From positions 1 through 16,322 of the forward strand of contig DATEOR010000069.1 in the NCBI GenBank assembly GCA_035273885.1: 16,322 nucleotides of DNA, in the 5' to 3' direction. This stretch comes from DATEOR01 sp035273885. Its GTDB lineage: Bacteria > Actinomycetota > Thermoleophilia > Gaiellales > Gaiellaceae. This document shows, one piece after another, positions 6,622 to 14,151 of this stretch. The translations under genes and the position numbers were made by a program. The notes beneath the pieces are model-generated. The model worked only from the letters and a program-made list of their open reading frames with translations. It was not told the DNA's origin and searched no databases. Each line of letters opens with the position of its first letter. Position 1 is the stretch's first letter.

Positions 6622-7601
6622 CGACACCGCTCCTCGCAGTCGAGGACCTGCACGTCTGGTTCGAGCTTCCGGGAGGCGGCGAGCTGCATGCTGTGCGGGG
6701 AGTCGGGTTCGAGGTCGAGGCCGGCGAGCGTTACGGCCTCGTCGGCGAGTCGGGCTGCGGGAAGACCACGGCGATGCTCTCGATCATGGGCCTGCTGCCG
6801 CCGAACGCGTCAGTGGCGGGAGAGGTGCGGCTCGACGGCGAGAACATCCTCGCCCGTGGTGAGGAGAGCGTGAGCCCGCACCGCTGGAACGACATCGCGA
6901 TGGTCTTCCAGGGCGCGATGAATGCCTTCAACCCGGTGCAGACCGTCGGCTCGCAGATCGAGGAGCCGATGCACCTGCACGGGGTCGCCGAAGGCAAGGT
7001 GGCCCGCCGTCAGTCGGAGGAGCTGCTCGAGCGCGTGGGGATTCCCAAGGACCGGGCGGATCGGTTTCCCCACGAGTTCTCCGGCGGCATGAGGCAGCGG
7101 GCGGCGATCGCGATGGCGCTCGCCTGCGAGCCCCAGATCCTGCTCGCCGACGAGCCGACCACCGCACTCGACGTGATGGTGCAGGCGCAGATCCTCGAGC
7201 TCCTCGTCTCGCTCGCCGAGGACTTCAACCTCGCGCTCATCCTGGTCACCCACGACCTCCCGATCGTCGCGCAGGTCTGCGACCGCGCCGCGGTCATGTA
7301 CGCCGGCGAGGTCGCCGAGTCCGCCTCGATCGACGCCCTCTTCCACACGCCGAAGCACCCCTACACGCGCCTCCTGTTCGCGGCCACGCCGGACCTCCGC
7401 GCAGGCGGCGAGCGCGTCGCGTCGATTCCCGGCGCGCCCCCACGGCTCGACAAGCCGATCGTCGGCTGCCCCTTCCAACCTCGCTGTGACAGGGCGTTCG
7501 CGCCGTGCCCGACCGAGACTCCGCTGCTGAAGACCGTCGGCGAGCGGCATGTGGCGGCCTGCCACCTGAACGATCACGTGCGAGAGCCCGCGACGGCATG
7601 A
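6618..7601 (+). CDS. dppD: ABC transporter ATPase, DppD/OppD type
   Basis: The 327-residue nucleotide-binding protein has Walker A G43-ESGCGKTT, Q-loop Gln98, signature FSGGM (154-158), Walker B ILLADE (174-179) and switch His212. The C-terminal oligopeptide-transporter extension holds four cysteines (C284, C290, C297, C315) in the pattern C-x5-C-x6-C-x17-C. In the Mycobacterium tuberculosis Opp transporter this region of OppD carries a 4Fe-4S cluster, so one is likely here. The signature has Met instead of the usual Gln (FSGGM), common in DppD subunits. It starts by ATGA overlap with the permease and ends by ATGA overlap with the second ATPase. Confidence 0.93.
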   Translation: MTTPLLAVEDLHVWFELPGGGELHAVRGVGFEVEAGERYGLVGESGCGKTTAMLSIMGLLPPNASVAGEVRLDGENILARGEESVSPHRWNDIAMVFQGAMNAFNPVQTVGSQIEEPMHLHGVAEGKVARRQSEELLERVGIPKDRADRFPHEFSGGMRQRAAIAMALACEPQILLADEPTTALDVMVQAQILELLVSLAEDFNLALILVTHDLPIVAQVCDRAAVMYAGEVAESASIDALFHTPKHPYTRLLFAATPDLRAGGERVASIPGAPPRLDKPIVGCPFQPRCDRAFAPCPTETPLLKTVGERHVAACHLNDHVREPATA

Positions 7602-8602
7602 GCACGAACGGCTCGAAGCCGCTGCTCCAGGTCGAGGACCTCGTCGCCCGCTATCCCGTCGCACGCGGGATCGTCAGCGCGGCTCGCCGGCAGCCGAAGC
7701 TGGAGGTCCGTGCGGTCGACGGCGTCTCGTTCTCGGTCGACCGCGGGGAGATGCTCGCTCTCGTGGGCGAGTCGGGCTGCGGGAAGACCTCCACGGCGCA
7801 GTCGGTTCTCCGCCTGCTCGAGACGAGCGGCGGCTCGATCCGCTTCGACGGCGAGGAGATCTCGGGGCTCTCGGCCGGAGACCTCCGGCCTCTGCGCCGC
7901 CGGATGCAGATCGTCTACCAGGATCCCTACGAGTCGCTCGACCCGCGCTTCCGCGTCGGAGCGACGATCGAGGAGCCGCTCCAGGTGCACGGCATCGGGT
8001 CGAAGGACGAGCGGCAAGAGGAGGTCAGGCGCGCCCTCGAGCTCGCCGGCCTCACCCCGCCCGATCTCTACGTCAACCGCTATCCGCACGAGCTCTCCGG
8101 CGGCCAGCGCCAGCGAGTTGCGATCGCAGCAAGCCTCGTCCTCCACCCCGAGCTGCTCGTCGCGGACGAGCCCGTCTCCATGCTGGACGTCTCGGTTCGC
8201 GCGGGGATCCTCTCGATCCTGGACGAGCTCCGGGACAACGGGCTCGCGGTGCTGATGATCACGCACGACCTCTCCACGGCGGCCCACTACGCCGACCGGA
8301 TCGCGGTCATGTACCTCGGGCGGATCGTGGAGGAAGGGCCGACCCGAGAAGTGATCGAGAACCCGCAGCACCCGTACACCCGGGCGCTTCTCTCCGTCGT
8401 CCCGAAGCGCGATCCGCGCGAGCGCGGGACGCCTCAGATCCTTCGCGGCGAGACGCCGAACTCGATCCACATCCCGCCGTGGTGCCGTTTCCAGCCGCGC
8501 TGCCCAATGGCGATCGCGGAGTGCAAGACGGTGGACCCGGAGCTTCGGCGTCCGGCCGCAAGCCGGGACCCGGGCCACCGCGCCGCCTGCATCCGCGTCT
8601 AG
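7598..8602 (+). CDS. dppF: ABC transporter ATPase, DppF/OppF type
   Basis: The 334-residue second ATPase has Walker A G57-ESGCGKT, Q-loop Gln108 (YQDPYESLDPR), the canonical signature LSGGQ (166-170), Walker B LLVADE (186-191) and switch His223. The helical insert before Walker A (YPVARGIVSAARRQPKLEV) is typical of OppF/DppF. The C-terminal extension again has four cysteines (C296, C302, C309, C331). With DppD it makes the ATPase heterodimer that drives peptide import. The stop TAG (8600-8602) shares the sequence CTAG with the stop of the convergent M20 gene, so no terminator separates them. Confidence 0.93.
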   Translation: MSTNGSKPLLQVEDLVARYPVARGIVSAARRQPKLEVRAVDGVSFSVDRGEMLALVGESGCGKTSTAQSVLRLLETSGGSIRFDGEEISGLSAGDLRPLRRRMQIVYQDPYESLDPRFRVGATIEEPLQVHGIGSKDERQEEVRRALELAGLTPPDLYVNRYPHELSGGQRQRVAIAASLVLHPELLVADEPVSMLDVSVRAGILSILDELRDNGLAVLMITHDLSTAAHYADRIAVMYLGRIVEEGPTREVIENPQHPYTRALLSVVPKRDPRERGTPQILRGETPNSIHIPPWCRFQPRCPMAIAECKTVDPELRRPAASRDPGHRAACIRV

Positions 8603-9813
8603 GTCATCCACCTCCTGATGAGCAGGGCAATGACGGTCGCGACGTCGGCGATCGACTCGAGGTCGACCCACTCGTCGACGCCGTGCAGGTTGTCCCCGGT
8701 TGGGCCGTAGCAGACCGCCTGGCCCTGGAAGAAGCGGAGGTCGGTCGTTGCACGCGATGGATCCGGCCTCGGCCGCCCGCCTCGCACCTCCTCGTGGCAG
8801 TCGCCGAGGAGGCGGACGAACGGGCTCTCGGGGTCGAAGGAGTACCCGCGTGCGCGAAAGCCTCGGAACTCCACGTCGGCGGTGGGGTCGGCGGCCCGGA
8901 CGGCGTCCTGAAGCCGCGCTTGCGCCTCCGCGGGCTCCATCCGGATGGGGAAGCCGAGCCGCACGTCGAGCGTCGCCCGCCCCGGGGTCATGGACGGCCA
9001 GTCGCCGGCGTGGAGGGCACCGACGTTGAGCAGGTATGGCTGCTCGAGCCCAGCGAGCTCGGGCTCCGGATCCGTGTTCAGCTCCGCTTCGAGCCCGTGC
9101 AGCGCCTGGATGACGGGGTAGGCGGCCTCGATCGGGTTCGCGCCCCGGTCGGCGTTGGAGGCGTGGCGCGAGTCCGCGCGCAATCCGATCCGCGCCCAGA
9201 TGACGCCGACCGCGACGAGGTCCATGCCCCCGTTCGTCGGCTCGGCGATGAGCGCCGCGTCGGCCGGCGGGCCTGCAAGGACGGCGGCCAAGGCGCCGTT
9301 ACCGCCGCACTCCTCCTCGATCACGCTCTGGTAGACGAGCCGGCCGGGAAGCGGGCCTGCTGCGAGCGCTGCCTCGACGGCGAGGAGCATCGCGGCAACG
9401 CCGCCCTTCATGTCGCAGGAGCCGCGCCCGTACATGCGTCCAGCGACGATCTCGGCGCCGAAGGGCTCCTTCGCCCAGCGGTCGAGCGGCTCTGCGCTGA
9501 CGACGTCCACATGTCCGTTCAGCACGAGTGAGCGGCCGCCCCCCTCCCCGACGGTCCCGACGACCGAGCGGCGCCCCTGGTACGGGATGAGCGGAATCCC
9601 GCTGTCGGGCCGCTCGGCAAGCTGCTCGGGATCCGGCACGACCGACTCGGCGTCGAAACCGAGCTCTCGGAGACGGGCTTCGACGAGCTGCTGCGCCGGC
9701 TCCTCCTCGCCGAGCAGGCTGGGCACGCGGACGAGGTCGGCGAGGAAGCCGACCGCGTCGTCGAAGCCGCGCTCGACCGCGCGGCGCGCGTCCGCCGATG
9801 AGAAGATCGCCAT
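8599..9813 (-). CDS. M20 family metallopeptidase (ArgE/DapE/ACY1-like deacylase)
   Basis: The 404-residue cytosolic zinc hydrolase carries the M20 metal and catalytic residues: H101-V-D103 (LNGHVDVV), Asp134 (GRGSCDMKGG), Glu167-Glu168 (IEEECGGNGA), Glu191 (AEPT) and His377 (NLHGVDEWV). An inserted dimerisation domain lies at about 205-320. Family members remove an acyl group or cleave short peptides (acetylornithine, succinyl-diaminopimelate, N-acyl amino acids). The longer open frame begins upstream of ATG 9813, but the added residues have no M20 character. A TAGGGT box lies eight bases before the ATG, so the mRNA may be leaderless. The neighbouring peptide transporter fits a role in breaking down imported peptides or acyl-amino acids; the precise substrate cannot be read. 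Confidence 0.9.
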   Translation of the reverse strand: MAIFSSADARRAVERGFDDAVGFLADLVRVPSLLGEEEPAQQLVEARLRELGFDAESVVPDPEQLAERPDSGIPLIPYQGRRSVVGTVGEGGGRSLVLNGHVDVVSAEPLDRWAKEPFGAEIVAGRMYGRGSCDMKGGVAAMLLAVEAALAAGPLPGRLVYQSVIEEECGGNGALAAVLAGPPADAALIAEPTNGGMDLVAVGVIWARIGLRADSRHASNADRGANPIEAAYPVIQALHGLEAELNTDPEPELAGLEQPYLLNVGALHAGDWPSMTPGRATLDVRLGFPIRMEPAEAQARLQDAVRAADPTADVEFRGFRARGYSFDPESPFVRLLGDCHEEVRGGRPRPDPSRATTDLRFFQGQAVCYGPTGDNLHGVDEWVDLESIADVATVIALLIRRWMT

Positions 9814-9820
9814 CGCGATG
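9811..9820. promoter_or_regulatory. 10-bp palindrome made of two divergent start codons
   Basis: CATCGCGATG is a perfect palindrome. Its left end is the ATG of the M20 gene on the - strand (9813-9811) and its right end is the ATG of the YtcJ-like gene on the + strand (9818-9820), leaving only CGCG between them. Each promoter and ribosome site must lie inside the other gene. Confidence 0.7.
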
Positions 9821-11422
9821 GACCCTAACGCCGTCGATCTGCTGCTTCGAGGAGGGCGCGTCCACACCGTCTCGGGCGGAGACGCCCAGGCCGTGGCCGT
9901 GCGCGGCGGTCGCATCGCGGCGGTTGGCTCGTCGGCCGAGCTCGGCGGTCTCTCGGCAGAACGAGTGGTCGAGCTCGAGGGCCGCACGGTGCTCCCCGGC
10001 TTCCAGGACGCCCACCTGCACCCCTTCGCGGGCGGGATGCTCGCGATCGTCTGCAACCTGCACGAGACCGCGTCGGCGGAGGACTGCCTCGACGAGGTCG
10101 CACGCTACGCGGCCGCGAACCCGGACCGCAAATGGATCTCCGGCGACGGCTGGTCGATGGACTTCTTCCCCGGCGGGAATCCGCAGAAGGCCGACCTCGA
10201 CGCGGTCGTTTCCAACCGGCCCGTATACCTCGAGAACCGGGATGGGCACACGGCGTGGGTGAACAGCCGCGCACTCGAGCTCGCCGGGATCGCCGCCGGC
10301 ACGTCCGATCCCGGGGACGGGCGAATCGAACGCGACGCGGCCGGCGAACCCTCGGGCGCGCTTCACGAAGGCGCGATGTGGCTCGTCGGCAACCTGGTTC
10401 CACCGCCGAGCGCGGCCGAGCAGGAGCAGGCGCTCCTGAACGCGCAGGCCGAGCTCCACGCCCTCGGCATCACGGCGTGGCAGGACGCCGTCGTCGACCC
10501 AGAGACGCTTGCCGCCTACCTCGCGGTGGCCGGCCGCGGGCAGCTGACCATGCGCGCCGAAGGAAATCTTCTCTGGGTGCGCTCACGCGGCGAGGAGCAG
10601 ATCGGCGACCTCCTCGAAATGCGCGAGCGCGGCTCGCTCGGGCGCCTCCGGATCCGGGGAGTGAAGATCTTCCAGGACGGCGTGCTCGAGAACTTCACCG
10701 GTTCGCTGCTCGAGCCGTACGAGGGGACGGACAACCGCGGGATGTCCATGCACGAGGCCGGGGAGCTCGAGCGGATGCTCGTCCTCCTCGACTCGCATGG
10801 CTTCCAGGTGCACCTGCACACGATCGGCGACCGCGCGGTGCGGGAGTCCCTCGACGCCATCGAGGCGGCGCAGCGGGCGAACGGCAAGCGCGACGCCCGC
10901 CACCATCTCGCTCACATCCAGCTCATCCATCCCGACGACCAGCCGCGCTTCGCCGCGCTCGGCGTCGTCGCAAACGCGCAGCCGTACTGGGCCGCGCACA
11001 GCGCCTACGTCGACGATCTCACCTTGCCCTTCATCGGCGACCGCGCCGCCTATCACTATCCGTTCGGGAGCCTCGCCCGCGCCGGCGCGCCGCTCGCCTT
11101 CGGAAGCGACTGGACGGTCTCGACCGCGAATCCGCTGCCGATCGTCGAGGTCGCCGTCACGCGGGTCCCGCATCCGGAGCGCGACCGGGAGCCTATGCTT
11201 CCCGACGAGCGCCTCGACCTCGCCACGGCGATCGCCGCCCAGACCCATGGCTCCGCCTACGTCAACTTCCGCGAGAAGGAGACGGGCACGATCGAGGAGG
11301 GAAAGCTCGCCGACCTCGTCGTCCTCGACCGCGACATCTTCGACGCCGGCGCCGGCCCGGTCGGCGACGCGCGCGTCCTGCTCACCCTCTCCGAGGGCGA
11401 ACCGGTGCACGACGCGCACTAG
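9818..11422 (+). CDS. YtcJ-like amidohydrolase (amidohydrolase family 3)
   Basis: The 534-residue protein has the composite beta-sandwich and TIM-barrel fold of YtcJ/NfdA-type amidohydrolases. Visible motifs are the opening LLLRGGRVHTV, metal site D64-A-H66-L-H68, ENRDGHTAWVNSRAL (139-153), probable metal-bridging Lys283 (VKIFQDG), His334 (HLHTIGD), His366 (LAHIQ), Asp431 (FGSDW) and the closing GTIEEGKLADLVVLDRD. NfdA hydrolyses N-substituted formamides; most relatives have no known substrate. ATG 9818 gives the normal family N-terminus. Only a weak GAGAAG lies 12 bases upstream, inside the divergent M20 gene. The TAG stop shares CTAG with the convergent HAAS gene. Pairing with an M20 deacylase suggests amide or acyl-amine breakdown, but this is inference. 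Confidence 0.9.
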   Translation: MDPNAVDLLLRGGRVHTVSGGDAQAVAVRGGRIAAVGSSAELGGLSAERVVELEGRTVLPGFQDAHLHPFAGGMLAIVCNLHETASAEDCLDEVARYAAANPDRKWISGDGWSMDFFPGGNPQKADLDAVVSNRPVYLENRDGHTAWVNSRALELAGIAAGTSDPGDGRIERDAAGEPSGALHEGAMWLVGNLVPPPSAAEQEQALLNAQAELHALGITAWQDAVVDPETLAAYLAVAGRGQLTMRAEGNLLWVRSRGEEQIGDLLEMRERGSLGRLRIRGVKIFQDGVLENFTGSLLEPYEGTDNRGMSMHEAGELERMLVLLDSHGFQVHLHTIGDRAVRESLDAIEAAQRANGKRDARHHLAHIQLIHPDDQPRFAALGVVANAQPYWAAHSAYVDDLTLPFIGDRAAYHYPFGSLARAGAPLAFGSDWTVSTANPLPIVEVAVTRVPHPERDREPMLPDERLDLATAIAAQTHGSAYVNFREKETGTIEEGKLADLVVLDRDIFDAGAGPVGDARVLLTLSEGEPVHDAH

Positions 11423-12039
11423 GCCAGCGCGAGAGAGCTGGAACGGCGCCGGGCCAAGAAGGCCGTCGTCACAAAGGGGAGGACGAACAACGCGACCACG
11501 ACCACGATGCCCGCTGCGCGCATTGCCGGAGAGGGGCCGCCGGTGCACGTGACGGGACCGCCCACGGGCCCGCCGCAACTCTCCGTGTACCCCGCAGCCA
11601 GGGAGAGGTAGACCGGCAGCAACAAGCCGCCGGGAATGACGAAGGTTCCGAACAGCTTCTCGTTGGTCGTCCAGCTGTCCGAAATCCAAAGGAGAACGAC
11701 ACCGACCAACCAGCCGACGATCGGCAGCACGACGCCGCCGACGAGGAGCAGGATGAGCGCCGCGATGTCGAATGCGCTCGAGCGCCGCGCGACATGCGGC
11801 TGGGCGGACGGCGAAGCTACGGGCACACCCCGGGCCTCCGCTGCGATGTCTGCGGGGTCGCCCATCCGGTCGAGCAGGTTGCGGACATCGGCTTCGCTCT
11901 CGGATTCGAGCGCTGCCCGCGCCTCGGCGATGTGCTCGGAGATTTCCTGGACGAGCTCGCGCCGGCGCGCGGAGGGGAAGTCCGCCAGCTCGAGCTCGAG
12001 GCGGTCGAGGTAGTCCTCGACCAGCTTGTCGGTGCTCAT
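11419..12039 (-). CDS. HAAS-domain membrane protein, partner of PadR
   Basis: The 206-residue protein has an N-terminal HAAS helical domain (about 1-70: VEDYLDRLELELADFPSARRRELVQEI-type start and LLDRMGDPADIAAEA end), a Pro/Ser linker and roughly three membrane helices (about 90-117, 128-150 and 172-193), then a basic end. HAAS proteins (DUF1700/DUF1129-like) are very often encoded right after a PadR regulator and are thought to act as membrane signalling partners; their biochemical role is poorly known. ATG 12039 overlaps the padR stop as ATGA and has GAGAGGA ten bases upstream. The longer open frame upstream belongs to padR territory in another frame. The stop overlaps that of the convergent amidohydrolase (CTAG). 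Confidence 0.85.
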   Translation of the reverse strand: MSTDKLVEDYLDRLELELADFPSARRRELVQEISEHIAEARAALESESEADVRNLLDRMGDPADIAAEARGVPVASPSAQPHVARRSSAFDIAALILLLVGGVVLPIVGWLVGVVLLWISDSWTTNEKLFGTFVIPGGLLLPVYLSLAAGYTESCGGPVGGPVTCTGGPSPAMRAAGIVVVVALFVLPFVTTAFLARRRSSSLALA

Positions 12040-12383
12040 TTCGATTCCGTCCTCTCTACGAAGTGGTCGACGGCGTCGCGAAACCGGCGCCATTCGAGCC
12101 TGAATCCTTCGAGGGCCAAGCGTCCCCGCTCGGTCAGCCGGTAGTAGCGTCGCGGCGGACCGCTCGGGGACTCCTGCCAGCTCGACTCCACGAGCCCGTC
12201 CCTCCGCAGCCGCGAGAGCAGCGGGTAGATCGTGCCTTCGCTCGTGACCATGCCGTCCATCTCGGCGAGGCCGCGAACCAGATCGAACCCGTAGCGCTCC
12301 TCGTCAGCGAGGAGAGAGAGAACGCAGTACTGCAACGTCCCGCGCCGCATCTGGGCGAGCAAGGCGTCCTGCCTACCTACCAT
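12036..12383 (-). CDS. PadR family transcriptional regulator
   Basis: The 115-residue protein is a short PadR winged-helix repressor. The helix-turn-helix block QMRRGTLQYCVLSLLADEERYGFDLV (about 11-36) is followed by the family motif SEGTIYPLLSRLRRDGLV (48-65), the wing PPRRYYRLTERGR (80-92) and a dimerisation helix to the end. PadR repressors usually control their own operon, here padR plus the HAAS gene, and respond to small molecules or stress by an often unknown route. No ribosome site precedes ATG 12383; instead a good promoter ends eight bases before it, so the mRNA is probably leaderless. Confidence 0.92.
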   Translation of the reverse strand: MVGRQDALLAQMRRGTLQYCVLSLLADEERYGFDLVRGLAEMDGMVTSEGTIYPLLSRLRRDGLVESSWQESPSGPPRRYYRLTERGRLALEGFRLEWRRFRDAVDHFVERTESK

Positions 12384-12396
12384 GCACTACAAGGTA
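12378..12396. promoter_or_regulatory. Imperfect palindrome over the padR -10 box and start, candidate PadR operator
   Basis: TACCATGCACTACAAGGTA (19 bp) pairs with itself at seven of nine positions around a central base. It covers the -10 box and the ATG of padR, so a bound dimer would block transcription. PadR autorepression at such sites is known for the family; binding here is inferred. Confidence 0.5.
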
Positions 12397-12419
12397 CCCG
12401 CCATCACCTCATATGTCAA
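12384..12419 (-). promoter_or_regulatory. padR promoter (consensus -35, 17-bp spacer, leaderless)
   Basis: On the - strand a perfect TTGACA (12419-12414) is followed by a 17-base spacer and TACCTT (12396-12391), which fits TANNNT. ATG begins seven bases after the -10 box, where the transcript should start, so the mRNA would have no 5' leader. The -35 box overlaps the last codons of the Rieske gene. Confidence 0.72.
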
Positions 12420-12756
12420 CGAGTACGCGGCCGTCCTCCGCCTTCGCCGGGTAGACGGCGACGCGCATGGAGTCGTCGTCGAGGCACTGCCCTGTGGCCG
12501 GATCGAATTCCCAGCCGTGCCACGGGCAGCGGAGGACGGGCGATCCGGCCAGCTCGTAGTGCCCCGGCTCGCCGGAGACTCGCTCGCGAACGGTGCCGAG
12601 GCAGAGCGGTCCACCGTGGTGCGGGCACCGGTTTCGCACGCCGTGCAGCTCACCGTTCACGCGGATGACTCCGACTTCGCGCCCGTCGACGCGGGCGATC
12701 ACGTGGCCGTCTCGCTCGAGATCCGCAACCGAGCCGACGTCCTGCCAGCCGCTCAC
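12409..12756 (-). CDS. Rieske-type [2Fe-2S] ferredoxin
   Basis: The 115-residue soluble protein has the two Rieske cluster motifs, C44-P-H46-HGGPLC and C77-PWH80-GWEFD, which ligate a 2Fe-2S cluster through two Cys and two His. About 30 residues separate them, including an RERVSGEPGHYELAG insert. The rest is the usual small beta-sandwich, ending AVYPAKAEDGRVLVDI. Such proteins carry electrons to oxygenases or form the N-terminal part of them, but no oxygenase catalytic gene lies nearby. The GTG start (12756) overlaps the stop of the upstream amidohydrolase as GTGA, so the two are made together. The open frame extends upstream antisense-like through the amidohydrolase and is not coding there. 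Confidence 0.9.
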   Translation of the reverse strand: MSGWQDVGSVADLERDGHVIARVDGREVGVIRVNGELHGVRNRCPHHGGPLCLGTVRERVSGEPGHYELAGSPVLRCPWHGWEFDPATGQCLDDDSMRVAVYPAKAEDGRVLVDI

Positions 12757-13847
12757 GCGCGGGCGAGGCCGAGGCGCTCGCCGTAGAGCTCGGCGGCATT
12801 CTCGTGCAGGACCTTGTCGCGCCAGGACTCCGGCAGCCTCTTGAGCATGAAACCGGGGTCGTCGAAGTCCCAGTGGGGATAGTCGGAGGCGAAGCAGAGA
12901 TTGTCCGGAGCACCGGCCGTCTCGAGCATCTCGAAGAGCGTCTCGTCGTTCCCGTCGGTGTGCTCGAGTGGCTGGGTGGAAAAGCGGACGTGCTCGCGGG
13001 CGACCTCGCTCGGCTTGCGGTCCAACCACGGGGTCTCGCTGCGCAGCGCGCGCCAGTTCGTGTCGAGGCGCCAGAGGATTCCGGGAAGCCAAGCGATTCC
13101 ACCCTCGATGAGCAGCACCTTCAGGCTCGGCAGCCGCTCGAACGTGCCGTGGCAGAGAAGCGAGACGAGGTGCGACATGATCGAGCAGGCCGAGCCGAGG
13201 GTGTGCCACTCGATGTAGAAGGTCACCGGGCCGGCACCGCCGGGCGGCGCGGCGATCCCCATTCCCTCGCCGCCGGAATGGATCGCGACCGGGAGCCCGC
13301 ACTCGGCCGCGGCCTCGAAGATCGGCAGGTAGCGCGGTTCCCCGTACGGCCGGTCGGCGCCGCCGCACAGGAGCACCTGCACGAAGCGCTCGTCCTGGGC
13401 CATGCGCCTGATCTCGGCCGCGGCCGCCTGCGGGTCCTGACCCGGGCAGAGGATGGACGCGCGCAGGCGCGGCTCGTCGGCGAGCCAGCGCTCGCGGAGC
13501 CACTCGTTGTGCGCCCTCGCGAGCTCGGCAGCGCGGTACGGGCTCGGCATGAGCGAGACCAGGACAGCGTCGTCGCCGTTCAGGATCCCGACGTCGGTGC
13601 CGCTCGGATCGAGGACCTCCCGGCGGATCGTGTCCACGTCGGAAGCCGGCGGGTGGCCGTTCTGCTCGATGTCCCCGCGAAACCAGGACGAGGGGTGCAC
13701 CCACGAGTAGCCGGGAATCCCGAGCGACGGGCCCTGGCCGCGGAACCACTCGCGCTGTGCGGGGTCGACATAGCCGAGGAACTCCTCGACGTCTCCGATC
13801 TGCGGGTGGATGTCGCAGTCGATCACGAGGAAGAAGATAGTCCACAC
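12753..13847 (-). CDS. Amidohydrolase 2 family protein (ACMSD-like TIM-barrel hydrolase or decarboxylase)
   Basis: The 364-residue TIM-barrel protein begins with the metal motif D10-CDIHP (His14), then His190 (LPVAIHSGG), the LLIEGGIAWLP segment (Glu248) and Asp322 (FASDYPHWDFDDP), the pattern of amidohydrolase 2/ACMSD relatives. These are mostly non-oxidative decarboxylases or hydrolases of aromatic and ring-opened acids, using one metal ion. The start is chosen at GTG 13847, eight bases after GGAGAAG (13862-13856); GTG 13826, giving a start at VIDCDIHP, is the alternative without a ribosome site. The longer frame upstream runs through a pseudogene and is not part of it. Coupling to the Rieske ferredoxin suggests a shared catabolic pathway, with unknown substrate. 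Confidence 0.87.
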   Translation of the reverse strand: MWTIFFLVIDCDIHPQIGDVEEFLGYVDPAQREWFRGQGPSLGIPGYSWVHPSSWFRGDIEQNGHPPASDVDTIRREVLDPSGTDVGILNGDDAVLVSLMPSPYRAAELARAHNEWLRERWLADEPRLRASILCPGQDPQAAAAEIRRMAQDERFVQVLLCGGADRPYGEPRYLPIFEAAAECGLPVAIHSGGEGMGIAAPPGGAGPVTFYIEWHTLGSACSIMSHLVSLLCHGTFERLPSLKVLLIEGGIAWLPGILWRLDTNWRALRSETPWLDRKPSEVAREHVRFSTQPLEHTDGNDETLFEMLETAGAPDNLCFASDYPHWDFDDPGFMLKRLPESWRDKVLHENAAELYGERLGLARA

Positions 13848-13850
13848 GAC

Positions 13851-14135
13851 ATGAACTTCTCCAATGAGGGGTGGGAGTGGCTCGCCGACTGGGGTCGTGG
13901 CCCGAGGGCTGCCTGGAATGGCGGTTGCCGTCACGGATGCCGGCGGCGAGGTCGAGTTCACGAGTGTCGGCTGGGCCGAACTGCGCAAGCGAGCGATCGA
14001 CGAGGAGACCCTGTTCGAGCTCGGCTCGATCGGAAGTGGTCGCCGGAGCGTATGCGCTTCGACGCCGTCGTGGACGGCCCGGCCTTGCGCGCGAATCTCT
14101 CCGGCGATAACTACTACAGAAGCGACTTCGAATAG
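13851..14135 (+). pseudogene. Relic of a beta-lactamase-like serine hydrolase
   Basis: Three pieces of one class C beta-lactamase/serine hydrolase gene remain, each in a different state. ATG 13851 opens MNFSNEGWEWLADWG in frame 3; near the G run at 13891-13894 the homology moves to frame 1, VVARGLPGMAVAVTDAGG to ETLFELGSIG (to about 14034). At that point, exactly where the SxxK active-site motif would continue, it jumps to frame 3 again and reads the C-terminal tail SPERMRFDAVVDGPALRANL up to TAG at 14133-14135. The whole catalytic core, some 300 or more residues, is missing. The reading as a relic rests on recognising typical N- and C-terminal family motifs. The last intact step would be a divergent gene beginning three bases from the amidohydrolase start. 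Confidence 0.68.
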
Positions 14136-14151
14136 CCCCCGAAGACGCCAA

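Noticed and set aside
10132..12144. 670-residue open frame on the + strand
   Set aside because: It overlaps the YtcJ-like gene in another frame and then runs antisense to the HAAS gene; the product is Arg-rich and has no recognisable domain.
12804..14135. 443-residue open frame on the + strand
   Set aside because: Most of it is antisense to the amidohydrolase; only its last 34 or so codons carry real signal, as the tail of the serine hydrolase relic.
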